A DNA stretch of 64,000 nucleotides from Oceaniferula spumae. GTDB taxonomy: Bacteria > Verrucomicrobiota > Verrucomicrobiia > Verrucomicrobiales > Akkermansiaceae. A program made the position numbers and the translations under genes. Shown here in pieces: positions 8,262 to 21,594 of the stretch. The notes under the pieces are model-generated. The model worked only from the letters and a program-made list of their open reading frames with translations, ran no database searches and was not told the DNA's origin. The stretch covers positions 3,658,001 to 3,722,000 of the forward strand of contig NZ_AP026866.1 in the NCBI RefSeq assembly GCF_042849255.1, written 5' to 3'. Each line of letters begins with the position of its first letter. Position 1 is the stretch's first letter.

Positions 8262-9935
8262 ATGAGCGACATTGAAATTGCCCAGAATGCGAAAATGAAA
8301 CGCATCGCCACACTCGCTGAGGACAAGCTCGGTATCTCCGATGAGCACCTCGAGCCCTACGGCCACTACAAAGCGAAGATCTCCCTCGATTACCTTGATA
8401 CGCTCAAAGACAGACCGGATGGCAAACTGATCCTCGTCACTGCTATCTCTCCAACACCCGCAGGGGAGGGAAAGACCACAACGAGTGTTGGACTAACAGA
8501 TGGGTTGAATCGCATCGGAAAAAAGGCAGCCGTCTGTCTGCGCGAGCCTTCTCTCGGCCCGTGCTTCGGTATGAAAGGAGGTGCCGCTGGTGGTGGTTAC
8601 GCGCAAGTCGTGCCCATGGAGGATATCAACCTCCACTTCACCGGTGACTTCCACGCCATCGGGCTGGCGAACAATTTATTAGCCGCGCTGGTGGATAATC
8701 ATATTCATCACGGAAACAGTCTGGAGATCGATGTTCGCCGTGTGGTCTGGAAACGCGTGGTGGATATGAATGATCGCTCACTGCGCGAGACCACCATTGC
8801 TTTGGGTGGACTGCGCAACGGTTTCCCTCGCGCCGATGGATTCGACATTGTTGTCGCCTCCGAAGTTATGGCGATCTTCTGTCTCGCCACCTCCCTCAAG
8901 GAGCTCAAGGACAGGCTCGGAAACATCATTGTAGGTTACACGAGAAAACGTCAAGCAGTCCGCGCCCGTGACCTCAATGCTCACGGGGCTATGACCGTGC
9001 TGCTCAAAGACGCCTTCAAGCCAAATTTGGTGCAGACCCTCGAGGGAAACATGGCCTTCATCCACGGTGGCCCTTTTGCTAACATTGCACACGGCTGTAA
9101 TTCCGTGATTGCAACCAAATCCGCTCTCAAGCTCGCCGACTACGTCATCACCGAGGCCGGATTCGGAGCCGACCTGGGAGCCGAGAAATTTATCGATATC
9201 AAATGCCGCAAGTCTGGGCTGAAACCGGACGCCTCAGTAGTCGTCGCCACCATCAGGGCACTCAAATACCACGGTGGTGTAGGCCTCAAGGATCTCGCGG
9301 AAGAAAATCTGGTGGCTCTGGGAAAAGGTATCAAAAACTTGGAGCGCCACGTGCGCAATCTACGTGACCATTGGGGGCTTCCTTGTATTGTCGCCATCAA
9401 TCGTTTTACTGCCGACACCGATGCCGAGATCGCCCTGCTGAGACAGAAGCTGGGTCACCTGCAAGTCGAGGTGGTGCTCGCCGAGCATTGGGCCAAGGGG
9501 GGTGAGGGTGCCGAGGATTTGGCTAGGGCTGTTGTGGATGTCATCGAGAAATGCCCGGCCAGTTTTGAACTCACCTATGAGGATGAACTGCCGCTGTGGC
9601 AAAAGATGGAAGCAGTGGCCAAGAAGATCTACTCCGCCAGCGAAGTCATCGCCGATTCCAAAGTCGTGGCTGAAGTCAAGCGCTTGCAGGAAAGCGGATT
9701 CGGACATTACCCAATCTGCGTCGCCAAGACACAGTTTTCCTTCTCCACCGACCCCAAGTTGTTAGGGGCTCCCGAAGACCATGTCGTCAAAGTGCGCGAA
9801 GTTCGTCTGGCGGTCGGTGCCGAATTTATCATCATGATCTGCGGCGACATCATGACCATGCCAGGCCTGCCGAAAGTCCCGGCGGCCGAACGCATTGACC
9901 TTGATGAAGATGGAAAAGTGGTCGGCTTGTTTTAG
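8262..9935 (+). CDS. fhs: Formate-tetrahydrofolate ligase
   Basis: The 557-residue length is full for the family. The protein makes 10-formyl-THF from formate, THF and ATP. It shows the P-loop PAGEGKTTT near residue 66 and the conserved REPSLGPCFGMKGGAAGGG, followed by the DINLHFTGDFHAI segment typical of FTHFS. The ATG at 8262 is preceded by TTATCCCC with no SD. It stands alone and divergent from the sulfatase. Confidence 0.97.
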   Translation: MSDIEIAQNAKMKRIATLAEDKLGISDEHLEPYGHYKAKISLDYLDTLKDRPDGKLILVTAISPTPAGEGKTTTSVGLTDGLNRIGKKAAVCLREPSLGPCFGMKGGAAGGGYAQVVPMEDINLHFTGDFHAIGLANNLLAALVDNHIHHGNSLEIDVRRVVWKRVVDMNDRSLRETTIALGGLRNGFPRADGFDIVVASEVMAIFCLATSLKELKDRLGNIIVGYTRKRQAVRARDLNAHGAMTVLLKDAFKPNLVQTLEGNMAFIHGGPFANIAHGCNSVIATKSALKLADYVITEAGFGADLGAEKFIDIKCRKSGLKPDASVVVATIRALKYHGGVGLKDLAEENLVALGKGIKNLERHVRNLRDHWGLPCIVAINRFTADTDAEIALLRQKLGHLQVEVVLAEHWAKGGEGAEDLARAVVDVIEKCPASFELTYEDELPLWQKMEAVAKKIYSASEVIADSKVVAEVKRLQESGFGHYPICVAKTQFSFSTDPKLLGAPEDHVVKVREVRLAVGAEFIIMICGDIMTMPGLPKVPAAERIDLDEDGKVVGLF

Positions 9936-10000
9936 GGTTGATCTTTAATTGTAAAATGGTCACCATCACAGATGTAACCAATGTCATTTTAGGCTAAGGT

Positions 10001-10029
10001 TTGATTGGTTTTGCGGTCAAATTTACAAA
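10001..10029 (+). promoter_or_regulatory. Candidate promoter for the PEP-CTERM gene
   Basis: TTGATT and TACAAA are separated by exactly 17 nt, each matching four of six sigma-70 consensus positions, with the next gene starting about 43 nt downstream. This is pattern matching only. Confidence 0.3.
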
Positions 10030-10071
10030 TAAATTTACGATGAACTGGGTTACGATAAACAGAGAGAGCCG

Positions 10072-10821
10072 ATGATGAAAACAAATCTATTTATAAGAAC
10101 AACTACCTTGGTAACTGGTATGACATTGGGTGTCACGGCTCTCACTTCAGCTGCTACCATCACTCTGAATACATTATCTGACAGTGAGCTGGTAGGTTTA
10201 AATGACGGAGGTGGAGCGACGGCTCCCGTGGCGCCTGGGTCAGGATGGTATACAGGTGCAAATGCTGGAGAGGTTCGGCAAAGGTTGAATTCTAACACGG
10301 AATTAAGGACACAGTGGTATTTCAGATTTGATATTACTTCTTTGGCTGGAGTGCCTTCTGGTGACATTCTGTCAGCGACAATCAGTATCCCTCAGATTGG
10401 ACGTCTTAATGGTTCTGCTGGAGCCGGTGCTCCGCTGAACTTGTTCGACAACAACTTTGTGTGGAACACCTCGACCGATCAGCCTGGATGGAACGACGGT
10501 CGAGAAGTGCCTACAGGAAGCGGCACATTACTCCACAGCTGGGCAGATGCTGCAAACGAATACGCTGTCGCCACGGACTTAAGTAATACGAATGTTGAGG
10601 GTATTTTTTCCTCAAGTAGCGCAGCCCTCATGACGACTGTTCAAAGTTGGGCTGCGAATCCAGCGGATAACGAAGGTTTCCTTCTCAGTCTGGTAGGGGC
10701 TGAAAACATCGGTTTGGCATTTGGAACCCCAACCTTGGTTATTCAGACAGTCCCTGAGCCTTCCTCAACGGCGTTGCTCGGTCTTGGAGGCCTTGCATTG
10801 ATTTTGCGCCGCCACAGGTAG
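10072..10821 (+). CDS. PEP-CTERM sorted exported protein
   Basis: The 249-residue product has an N-terminal signal peptide (residues 1-26, ending in SAA), a beta-rich body of about 190 residues resembling carbohydrate-binding or DNRLRE-type jelly-roll domains (LRTQWYFRFDI), and a C-terminal sorting signal: VPEPS, then a hydrophobic helix LGLGGLALIL, then RRHR. Such proteins are processed by an exosortase and displayed or released at the surface, usually with exopolysaccharide. No exosortase gene is visible in the window. A purine-rich GAGAGAG lies just upstream of the start. Confidence 0.85.
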   Translation: MMKTNLFIRTTTLVTGMTLGVTALTSAATITLNTLSDSELVGLNDGGGATAPVAPGSGWYTGANAGEVRQRLNSNTELRTQWYFRFDITSLAGVPSGDILSATISIPQIGRLNGSAGAGAPLNLFDNNFVWNTSTDQPGWNDGREVPTGSGTLLHSWADAANEYAVATDLSNTNVEGIFSSSSAALMTTVQSWAANPADNEGFLLSLVGAENIGLAFGTPTLVIQTVPEPSSTALLGLGGLALILRRHR

Positions 10822-10875
10822 CGCCGATTAAGAAAGTGGCGTCTACTCTGTGGAAGGCATGAGAGCTCACTTCTC

Positions 10876-11082
10876 TTATGAAATGGTGAAGCCGATCTTC
10901 ACGGTCACCTGAAAGTGGGCCACTTGTTGGTCATCGATATGGCCTCGTGTTTCCACCACTTCGAACCAACGCATGTTGCGGACGCTTTCCGCAGCTTTGG
11001 CGATGGCGTTCTTAATAGCATCATCTGAGGAAACGGTGGATGAGCCTACGAGTTCGATTTTTTTATAGATGTGATCAGACAT
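10876..11082 (-). CDS. Dodecin family flavin-binding protein
   Basis: The 68-residue length is typical for dodecin. The motif order fits: YKKIELVGSS, then an alpha helix with AIKNAIAKAAES, then RWFEVVETRGHI with the Trp that sandwiches flavin, and a closing strand HFQVTVKIGF. Dodecins form hollow dodecamers that store or buffer FMN/FAD or riboflavin. It converges on the PEP-CTERM gene and precedes the rRNA leader. No SD is visible. Confidence 0.9.
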   Translation of the reverse strand: MSDHIYKKIELVGSSTVSSDDAIKNAIAKAAESVRNMRWFEVVETRGHIDDQQVAHFQVTVKIGFTIS

Positions 11083-11381
11083 ATAAACAGACTAGCACGG
11101 ATCCAGAGTATGGCCAGAATAGTTGAAGAGCGTCGTAGGCTAATCTATTTATCATGGTCACAGCCCTTGTTGTTAGAACGTTCACACCTGTGCCACCGGA
11201 GCACATCCAGCACATGGTTGACCGCATCCGCAGGCCGGTTTCCGCACCCGGGGAGGAGGATGAGGTTCCTCCGGCGGTTCACTGAGCTTGTTTCCCGCAA
11301 AAATCCCGGATGCGCGAACCTTGAAAATAAGGGGGTTGCGGAGGAGTGGTGAAAAAGATGGAAAATTAGTGTCGAAAGGTG

Positions 11382-11409
11382 TTGACCTGAAATGAATTTC
11401 GAGTAGGTT
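11382..11409 (+). promoter_or_regulatory. Candidate rrn promoter
   Basis: TTGACC and TAGGTT are spaced 16 nt apart and followed by a strongly GC-rich stretch (CCGCCCGCCG) where the discriminator would be. GC-rich discriminators are typical of stringently controlled rRNA promoters. It lies about 425 nt upstream of mature 16S. Confidence 0.4.
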
Positions 11410-11646
11410 CCGCCCGCCGCTCCAACGGAGGGCACGCGAGAGACACTCAGTCGATCGGGGACAGCAAGCTGGAAACAGTCGGTCCACGGTCGGTTTTTTT
11501 ATCTCCGCGACGGAAGCACCGCAAGGTGCCTTCCGACGGATCTTTTACAGTGCGGTCCTGCCTGCAAGGCGGACAAGGTGATGAAGGTATGGCCACCACG
11601 GCTGTATTGGAGCGTTGTCCGGACGGTGTGGTCAGGATGGAAGAGG

Positions 11647-11669
11647 AAAGATTGAATTGTGCGCTGCGC
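11647..11669 (+). other. 16S processing stem, 5' strand
   Basis: This 23-nt segment pairs over its full length with 13520-13542 downstream of 16S, with a single G-U pair. The two flank the 16S gene exactly as RNase III processing stems do. Confidence 0.85.
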
Positions 11670-11833
11670 CTGTTGGAAAACGGTGCGCAGATATGTAGGA
11701 ATCTCAAGGGCTTCGGCTTTTGGTTTTTACTACTGTCAATTTGGTAAACGTAAACTACGCCTGTGTTTTTAGGAATACAGGAAAATGAATACAAAGCCTA
11801 TAACTGTTTAAAAGACCATCTTCGGATGGCATT

Positions 11834-13373
<1,540 letters not shown>

Positions 13374-13519
13374 CTATGGAGTAATTTGCAAACAGTCTCA
13401 CTGTCCCTGCAAAAGGTCGACGCCTAACCCGAGCTTGCTCGGCAGGGTGTCTAAGTGGACTGAGGAAACTCAACCACGACTTATTAATTATTATGGCGCA
13501 CCGTGTGTTAAGACATGGC

Positions 13520-13542
13520 CGCAGCGCGCAATTCAATCTTTC
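13520..13542 (+). other. 16S processing stem, 3' strand
   Basis: Complementary to 11647-11669 over 23 positions with one G-U pair. It lies between the 16S 3' end and tRNA-Ala. Confidence 0.85.
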
Positions 13543-13598
13543 AACCGTCAAACCGCGAGGTGAGACGACTCTTCAAAGACAACCGCCCTCTGTAACAA

Positions 13599-13674
13599 GG
13601 GGGTATAGCTCAGTTGGTAGAGCGCCTGCTTTGCAAGCAGGATGTCATCGGTTCGAATCCGGTTACCTCCACCA
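13599..13674 (+). tRNA. tRNA-Ala (anticodon TGC)
   Basis: 76 nt. Acceptor GGGGGTA pairs with TACCTCC with one G-U. The D-arm is TAGCTCAGTTGGTAGAG, the anticodon loop contains TGC, the T-loop is GTTCGAATC, and CCA is encoded. Confidence 0.97.
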
Positions 13675-13687
13675 TCAAAAACTAAAA

Positions 13688-13764
<77 letters not shown>

Positions 13765-14164
13765 TTTGATTTTGAATGGCAGAAGGTTGTAACGCAAAAG
13801 GCACTGTAAAAAGAAACGCAAGCGGTTCTTTGACATCTGTAGAGAAATTGTTTCGGGCGAGCCTCACCATTCGTGGTGAAAGTCTGAAGCAATTGATATT
13901 TCCTGTTCTGTAATGGCTGTTCGGTGCAAACCGGACGGTTCAATATAAAACAATACAATTGTTCCGCATGAGCTTTAGTCTTGCAGTCCTTGGAAATACT
14001 CGAAACCAACCAAACTTAAATCAAGTAACATTGATTTGAACAAACAAAACTAACGATCTGAACGTCGCGAGACGTGAAGAGAGAAAGAACCAAAAATTTA
14101 TGGCAATAAATTTCGTTACCACCGGCTTAGGCCGGTGATGACAGAAGCTGAATTTCGAATAAGA
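13765..14164 (+). other. Spacer between tRNA-Ile and 23S
   Basis: 400 bases without a gene. It contains a boxA-like element near 13825, a small hairpin around TCACC/GGTGA near 13865, and the 5' strand of the 23S processing stem at 14150-14159 (GAATTTCGAA), which pairs with 17007-17016. Confidence 0.7.
13825..13836 (+). promoter_or_regulatory. boxA-like antitermination element
   Basis: GTTCTTTGACAT resembles the rRNA boxA consensus (GCTCTTTAACA in E. coli) bound by NusB/S10, and lies in the 16S-23S spacer where a second boxA is normally found. Confidence 0.55.
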
Positions 14165-17004
<2,840 letters not shown>

Positions 17005-17386
17005 TCTTCGAAATTCTTTTTCATCCAATGGAATCGAATGAGGAAGATTCAAAACATTCGAAACAAACCGAGTTTGGTATGGTAAAAGCCATATGAAAAC
17101 GAGTAAACCAAGGACAATAAGACAAGGCAAGGTGTGAACAACACATTGTTTCAACCATTCAAATCAAGAAATATCACTCTACGGATGTCAGCGAACAACG
17201 CTGAAAACGCCAATGCGGCGTGCGTTGAAATGATCGGACCGATCCGTCGGATCAGACCGATCAACCAGCTCTTTCCCAAGACCCGAAAACGAACACTCTA
17301 ACCAAGACTCACCAAAAGCACACCAAGCTTGAGTGACCAGACGTCCGGAGGCATGTCGATCATGCCGATGACCCCGCCTCCGGCGG
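17005..17386 (+). other. Spacer between 23S and 5S
   Basis: 382 bases without a gene. It holds the 3' strand of the 23S processing stem (17007-17016) and a cluster of GATCGG/CCGATC inverted repeats at about 17230-17262 that can fold into alternative hairpins, plausibly processing structures. Confidence 0.65.
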
Positions 17387-17503
17387 TCTGGTGACCATAG
17401 CACGGTGGAACCACCCGGTCCCATCCCGAACCCGGAAGTGAAACGCTGTTGCGCCGATGGTAGTGGGGCGATAGGCCCTGTGAGAGTAGGTCGTTGCCAG
17501 GTC
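17387..17503 (+). rRNA. rrf: 5S ribosomal RNA
   Basis: About 117 nt. The conserved core GGTCCCATCCCGAACCCGGA and the GAGAGTAGG segment are present, and the ends close by TCTGG/CCAGG pairing. Confidence 0.93.
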
Positions 17504-17506
17504 TAT

Positions 17507-17544
17507 GCCCGGCTTCATCGTAACCGATGAAGCCGGGCTTTTTT
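17507..17544 (+). terminator. Strong intrinsic terminator of the rRNA operon
   Basis: A perfect 14-bp stem (GCCCGGCTTCATCG and its complement) with a TAAC loop is followed by six Ts, starting 3 nt after 5S. Confidence 0.95.
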
Positions 17545-17695
17545 GTGCTCACGTGTCTCAGTCTTGGGAATGCCAAAACTTTATCTTCAGGCTATAAATA
17601 TACTATCTCACAAATGAGTGACTCTCCTCTTAGTGCTGAGCACGCTACAAAGTGCCTTGAGTGAAGACTCAGGTGGTAGTGCCGCGGTGTTGAGG

Positions 17696-18664
17696 TCAGG
17701 TCGTCGGACTTTTAGTGGGCAGGCGCCGTTTCGACATAGCATGAATGATGACCAGATTCGCGATAACGATCAGACTGCCCCCAATGAGGAGCTGACTGCT
17801 GAGTCTTTCATTAGCATAGTGATGGCCCATGAGTCCCGCGAGAATACTTGGAAGAAACAGGGCGTAGCAGGCGGCGAAGACTGGCTCGGTGGTATAGATG
17901 AGGCCGGCTTCTGTGGAGCTGACATGGCGCTGATAAGTGTTCATCAGGCTGAAGGAGCCTACCGTGCATACGATTGCTAACACCGTCAGGAGGGCAATCA
18001 CACTTATGGAGTTTCCCATGTTAATAACAGCATCTACATCTGGCGCGGTTAGAAAAGTGGCGGGAAGGAAAATGGCGGCGATGCCAAAACACATCACTAA
18101 GGTAACACTCCGCCCTCGATTGGTGCTAAATTTAGGTTTTTCGAGAACGAGGATTTGAAACGTTAGAAATACTGCACTGGCAATGGTGGTGATCTCACCT
18201 CGACCGAGATGTAAGTGATTGGGTCTGACGCCTGCTAGTATAGCACCACCTACGATGACTAGTAACACAGAGATAATGACCGGTTTTCCGGGTAATTTGC
18301 GATGGCGAATGGCTGCCCACAGAGGAAGAAATATACAGTAACTCTGAGTCAGAAATGCAGAAGTGGATGCCTCGGTGTATGCTAGGCCGTCGGCCTGTAA
18401 CCACATGCCTATACCTCCCCAAAATGCGAGTAATAGGCCCTGATGGATTTCCCCCACTGTTGGTTTTGTTAACCTGACAGTTAGAAAAAACATGAAGATG
18501 CCTGCGAGGAGGAATCGTGCAGCTTGTACCCAGCTTGAGAAAAAAAGTGTCGATGCCTCCGGACTTTGATCCCGTAATTCAATCATCATGGCTTTGATGA
18601 CAGGAAAAGAGACACCCCAGAATGCACAGCACAGGATTAGACCGAAGATGGCTTTTGTATTCAT
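17696..18664 (-). CDS. EamA/DMT family transporter
   Basis: The product is about 322 residues with ten hydrophobic segments in two EamA repeats. The first starts at IFGLILCCAFWGVSFPVIK, a classic RhaT/YdcZ-like opening with the FWG motif, and the second begins near the GRGEITTIASAVF segment. These are drug/metabolite exporters; the substrate is unknown. The ATG at 18664 places the first helix at the N-terminus; an ATG at 18682 is possible. Confidence 0.85.
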   Translation of the reverse strand: MNTKAIFGLILCCAFWGVSFPVIKAMMIELRDQSPEASTLFFSSWVQAARFLLAGIFMFFLTVRLTKPTVGEIHQGLLLAFWGGIGMWLQADGLAYTEASTSAFLTQSYCIFLPLWAAIRHRKLPGKPVIISVLLVIVGGAILAGVRPNHLHLGRGEITTIASAVFLTFQILVLEKPKFSTNRGRSVTLVMCFGIAAIFLPATFLTAPDVDAVINMGNSISVIALLTVLAIVCTVGSFSLMNTYQRHVSSTEAGLIYTTEPVFAACYALFLPSILAGLMGHHYANERLSSQLLIGGSLIVIANLVIIHAMSKRRLPTKSPTT

Positions 18665-18713
18665 AGAAGGCGAGATCAACATACGCTGATCTGGGGGGAG
18701 TAGGGCAACGTTG

Positions 18714-19886
18714 CTATTGCTCCAGCTCTTGGGTAATGATCTTTTTAGCAGGGCCGTCCGCTGCAGTGGTAATCCATTTTTTGATGTATTTCTTTGTTCG
18801 GTTTGATGTGGCCAGTTGTTTAAGTCGACGTGTGGATTGGTCTTCGGAAAATGTGTAGCCTAACCATTCCGCCCATTCGCCAGCCTGTTCAGGTTTAATA
18901 TAATGGATTAAATCTACCGAGCTCGTTCGGACAAAAGCGCCTAGTTCACCTTGTGTCACCTTGGCTTGTTTCATCCAGGTCATGACTTCTCCAAAGTCGG
19001 CTTTGTCCAGGTGAACCCGACCTCCATGAGCCAAGCGCATCACACTATTACTCAAGACAGTCTGGCTGCCTTCGGAGTGATTGTGTCGTTTACTCCATTG
19101 GCGCAAGCCATTGAGAGCTGCTAGACGTGAAGCTGAGTCCCTTGGAACCAAGAAAACGAGGTTGGGAATCATTGACTTTCCTTGTTCGCTTTCATCACAG
19201 ATTTCCAGAGCCTTCGCATAATCGACCCTTGCAATGCCTCGGACGAGGGCCGAATAATTGAGTTGTTGTTGTGGTTTGGAGAAAATATCCGAATGGCTAC
19301 GAAACCAATCAATGGCTGTGTCCGGACTTTTACTGGCAAGGGATTCTAACGCTTTATTGACATATCGACTGTCGTCGTTGTTGTACTGACTTAGAAATCT
19401 CCGAAGATCTGAATCCAAAAGGGTATTCAGAGTTAGGTGAGGGTCGTGTTTTGTCAGGCTATCTAATAAAAACCATGATAGTCTCCGACGTTCATATAGA
19501 TCGAATTCCTTGGCATGTGAAATGTGCATGATCACTTCACTCAGTTCAGTGTTCGATAGCGCCTGGAGCTGATCCATCTGGGAGATGATCTTTTTGGTCA
19601 GCATTTTATCATCTCCATGATCGCCCTTTTCCATGAGAAGCTTCATGTCGCGATTGTAGCGCATGAGTTCAGCGGCAAAGGCGGCGGGATCAATTTTTTC
19701 CCTTATGGAACGGTTGTTCCGTTTAGCTGTCCGTGGTGTGCTTCTAGTTACGCTGCCCTTTTTAGCGGTTTCTTTAAGCAGTATCTGCTGTTCACTGAGC
19801 AAGCTGTCACCCTTGTTCTTCTGATTCCATATCAGATACGAAAAGAGAACAGCTATTGTTAGGGTGATGGCTAGGGAGGTTTTCAA
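18714..19886 (-). CDS. Membrane-anchored helical repeat protein (paralogue 2)
   Basis: 390 residues with an N-terminal anchor (residues 4-20), a basic linker rich in Arg, Thr and Asn, then helical repeats with the signature SPDTAIDWF and EQAGEWAEWLGY. It overlaps the upstream paralogue by 4 nt, so translation is probably coupled. Same family as 1303-2619. No known function. Confidence 0.75.
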   Translation of the reverse strand: MKTSLAITLTIAVLFSYLIWNQKNKGDSLLSEQQILLKETAKKGSVTRSTPRTAKRNNRSIREKIDPAAFAAELMRYNRDMKLLMEKGDHGDDKMLTKKIISQMDQLQALSNTELSEVIMHISHAKEFDLYERRRLSWFLLDSLTKHDPHLTLNTLLDSDLRRFLSQYNNDDSRYVNKALESLASKSPDTAIDWFRSHSDIFSKPQQQLNYSALVRGIARVDYAKALEICDESEQGKSMIPNLVFLVPRDSASRLAALNGLRQWSKRHNHSEGSQTVLSNSVMRLAHGGRVHLDKADFGEVMTWMKQAKVTQGELGAFVRTSSVDLIHYIKPEQAGEWAEWLGYTFSEDQSTRRLKQLATSNRTKKYIKKWITTAADGPAKKIITQELEQ

Positions 19887-21163
19887 GGTTGCTCAGAAGC
19901 TTGGAACTTTTCGTTGTAGAGCTGACGGGTAGCAGGGTCAGAGATTTCACTTATCAAGCGGTTCACAAGGACAGGATGCTTACTTGCGTTTTTTAGATCG
20001 AGGGCTTGGGTTAGGTAGGCGTCCTCGCGGGTTTCGCGGTGGTAAAGGAGGTGGAGAGCCGCTGAATCTACAAACTCGAGCCCGTTATATTGTGCGGCGA
20101 TCGTCAGGGCTTTCAAAGTGGCCTCATGTACGGAAGCAGGATCCTCTTTTTTGGCCCATTGATGAAACAATTGAAGGTCTTCGATAACTCCTTCTCTATC
20201 GTCTTCACGTTTAGAAACCCAGGATGAAGGTTGCTCTGCAATTTTCATGATGCAATGACGCTGCTCGGCATTGTTCGCGCCGATGCGCTGCATGTACTCA
20301 GAAGTCTCGTCCAAATTGAAAGTCGATCCGTCGCCGTCTGACCAGTTCATCAGCGGCCATGTGATCATCTCAGGGGCATCTTTTTTCGAGACATGATTCC
20401 TTATCAGCGTTGCCCAGGTTGAGTGACTTTCTTTTGTCAGTTGAGTCATGTGAATCCCTCCAAGTAATGATTTTCGTTTATCGAGGGGATATGTATCCAG
20501 AAGTTTGATGGCTGCCTCGGGATTTGTCGGCATCACTGTAAAAATGGCAGTGCGAACGAGCTCAGAGGGAAGTACACGTTGGCCCTGTTGATCTGTAAAC
20601 CCACCATTCGCATCGTATTGCAGAAACCAATCCACCGCTGCATTTGGATCAGCTTTGATCCAGTGGGAATAGGCACTCGCTATGAGGTATTCCCATTTGA
20701 TGAGGTGTGTCGATTTTTCGTCTGCATAGTTTTTGGCAAATTTAAGGGTGGTCTGTTTTGGATGAACTCTAGCCATCGACCAGAGGAAGTGGCCCAGTAA
20801 ACGTTCCTTTTCGACCTCGGATAAATCCGATTGTTCAATCTTGTCGATGGCCACGAGAAATTCTTCGAAACTCATAGCCAGTATTACGCGCGCAAGCCGG
20901 AGGTGCGGTTGCAGATAGAAGGCGTGGACGGAGTCATTCTCACGGAGTTGCTGGCCGACTAGTTTCCAGTCAACGTGTTTGCCTGAGAGTAGGTCGGTTT
21001 CGCCTTGGGTACGACCACGGTTTTGATGGCGGGAGCTTTCGGCGAGTATCCGCAGGCTTTTATTTTCCGCTTCCAGCCGAGCAGAACGGTCATACTGGTT
21101 TGCCAGTGCCAAGTAGCCCGCGATTAGAGCAGTTACAGGCAATATGTAGTAAATGAATTTCAT
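19883..21163 (-). CDS. Membrane-anchored helical repeat protein (paralogue 3)
   Basis: 426 residues with an N-terminal hydrophobic anchor (residues 3-21), a short coiled segment rich in Glu and Arg, then helical repeats with ADPNAAVDWF and TNPEAAIKLLD. It is the first gene of a two-gene operon; its stop overlaps the start of paralogue 2. The pair appears to be a tandem duplication that has diverged strongly. Function unknown. Confidence 0.75.
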   Translation of the reverse strand: MKFIYYILPVTALIAGYLALANQYDRSARLEAENKSLRILAESSRHQNRGRTQGETDLLSGKHVDWKLVGQQLRENDSVHAFYLQPHLRLARVILAMSFEEFLVAIDKIEQSDLSEVEKERLLGHFLWSMARVHPKQTTLKFAKNYADEKSTHLIKWEYLIASAYSHWIKADPNAAVDWFLQYDANGGFTDQQGQRVLPSELVRTAIFTVMPTNPEAAIKLLDTYPLDKRKSLLGGIHMTQLTKESHSTWATLIRNHVSKKDAPEMITWPLMNWSDGDGSTFNLDETSEYMQRIGANNAEQRHCIMKIAEQPSSWVSKREDDREGVIEDLQLFHQWAKKEDPASVHEATLKALTIAAQYNGLEFVDSAALHLLYHRETREDAYLTQALDLKNASKHPVLVNRLISEISDPATRQLYNEKFQASEQP

Positions 21164-21298
21164 GACCCCTCAATCCCATTTAGCATACGCTACCTATTTT
21201 TCTAACTATCAACAATGTAAATTGCGCGGAGATACTTATGCTAATGATGCAGTAAACTTTTGGCTTCACGCGTGATGACACGTGAGCATGATGTGGGT

Positions 21299-21580
21299 AT
21301 GCCATCACGCGGTCGTCATCAAAGTTCCTCAAGCGAATGCCTGCGAGCAATTCGCAAGATCGAAGCGATGACTAGAGTGACAGGGGTAATTATCGGACGA
21401 TCCTACGGTGGGAAATCGCTCGGGCAAAATGGCAGGACCGGATCAATCCGAGTGCAACGTGAAGTGTCAGGAGGCCTGAAAGCTGTGACACAAACCTCAA
21501 AGGGATTGCAGGAGCTTTTTATCAGGACCGAAGAGGGAGCGGCGCTCGATGTGTGGAAAGCAATCGAAGACGAAAAGTGA
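21299..21580 (+). CDS. Small hypothetical protein
   Basis: The product is about 93 residues from the ATG at 21299; ATG at 21275 or TTG at 21260 would lengthen it. It has a serine-rich N-terminus, then a compact alpha/beta pattern (VTGVIIGRSYGGKSLGQ, then VQREVSGGLKAVTQTSKG). I do not recognise the family. Amino-acid composition and the lack of a better frame argue it is real. It stands alone, convergent with ispG. Confidence 0.45.
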   Translation: MPSRGRHQSSSSECLRAIRKIEAMTRVTGVIIGRSYGGKSLGQNGRTGSIRVQREVSGGLKAVTQTSKGLQELFIRTEEGAALDVWKAIEDEK

Positions 21581-21594
21581 CCTATGGGCGGTGA

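Larger units (their letters stand above)
11083..11833 (+). other. rRNA operon leader region
   Basis: About 750 bases lie between dodecin and 16S. No convincing gene is present; open frames here lack protein-like composition. It holds a candidate promoter near 11382, a T-rich stretch near 11496, and the 5' half of the 16S processing stem at 11647-11669. Confidence 0.7.

Noticed and set aside
11071..11794. Open frames in the rRNA leader on both strands
   Set aside because: Compositions are not protein-like, they overlap the processing stem and promoter, and they have no start signals.
17618..17980. Plus-strand frame antisense to the EamA gene
   Set aside because: It overlaps the 3' end of a clear transporter gene on the other strand.
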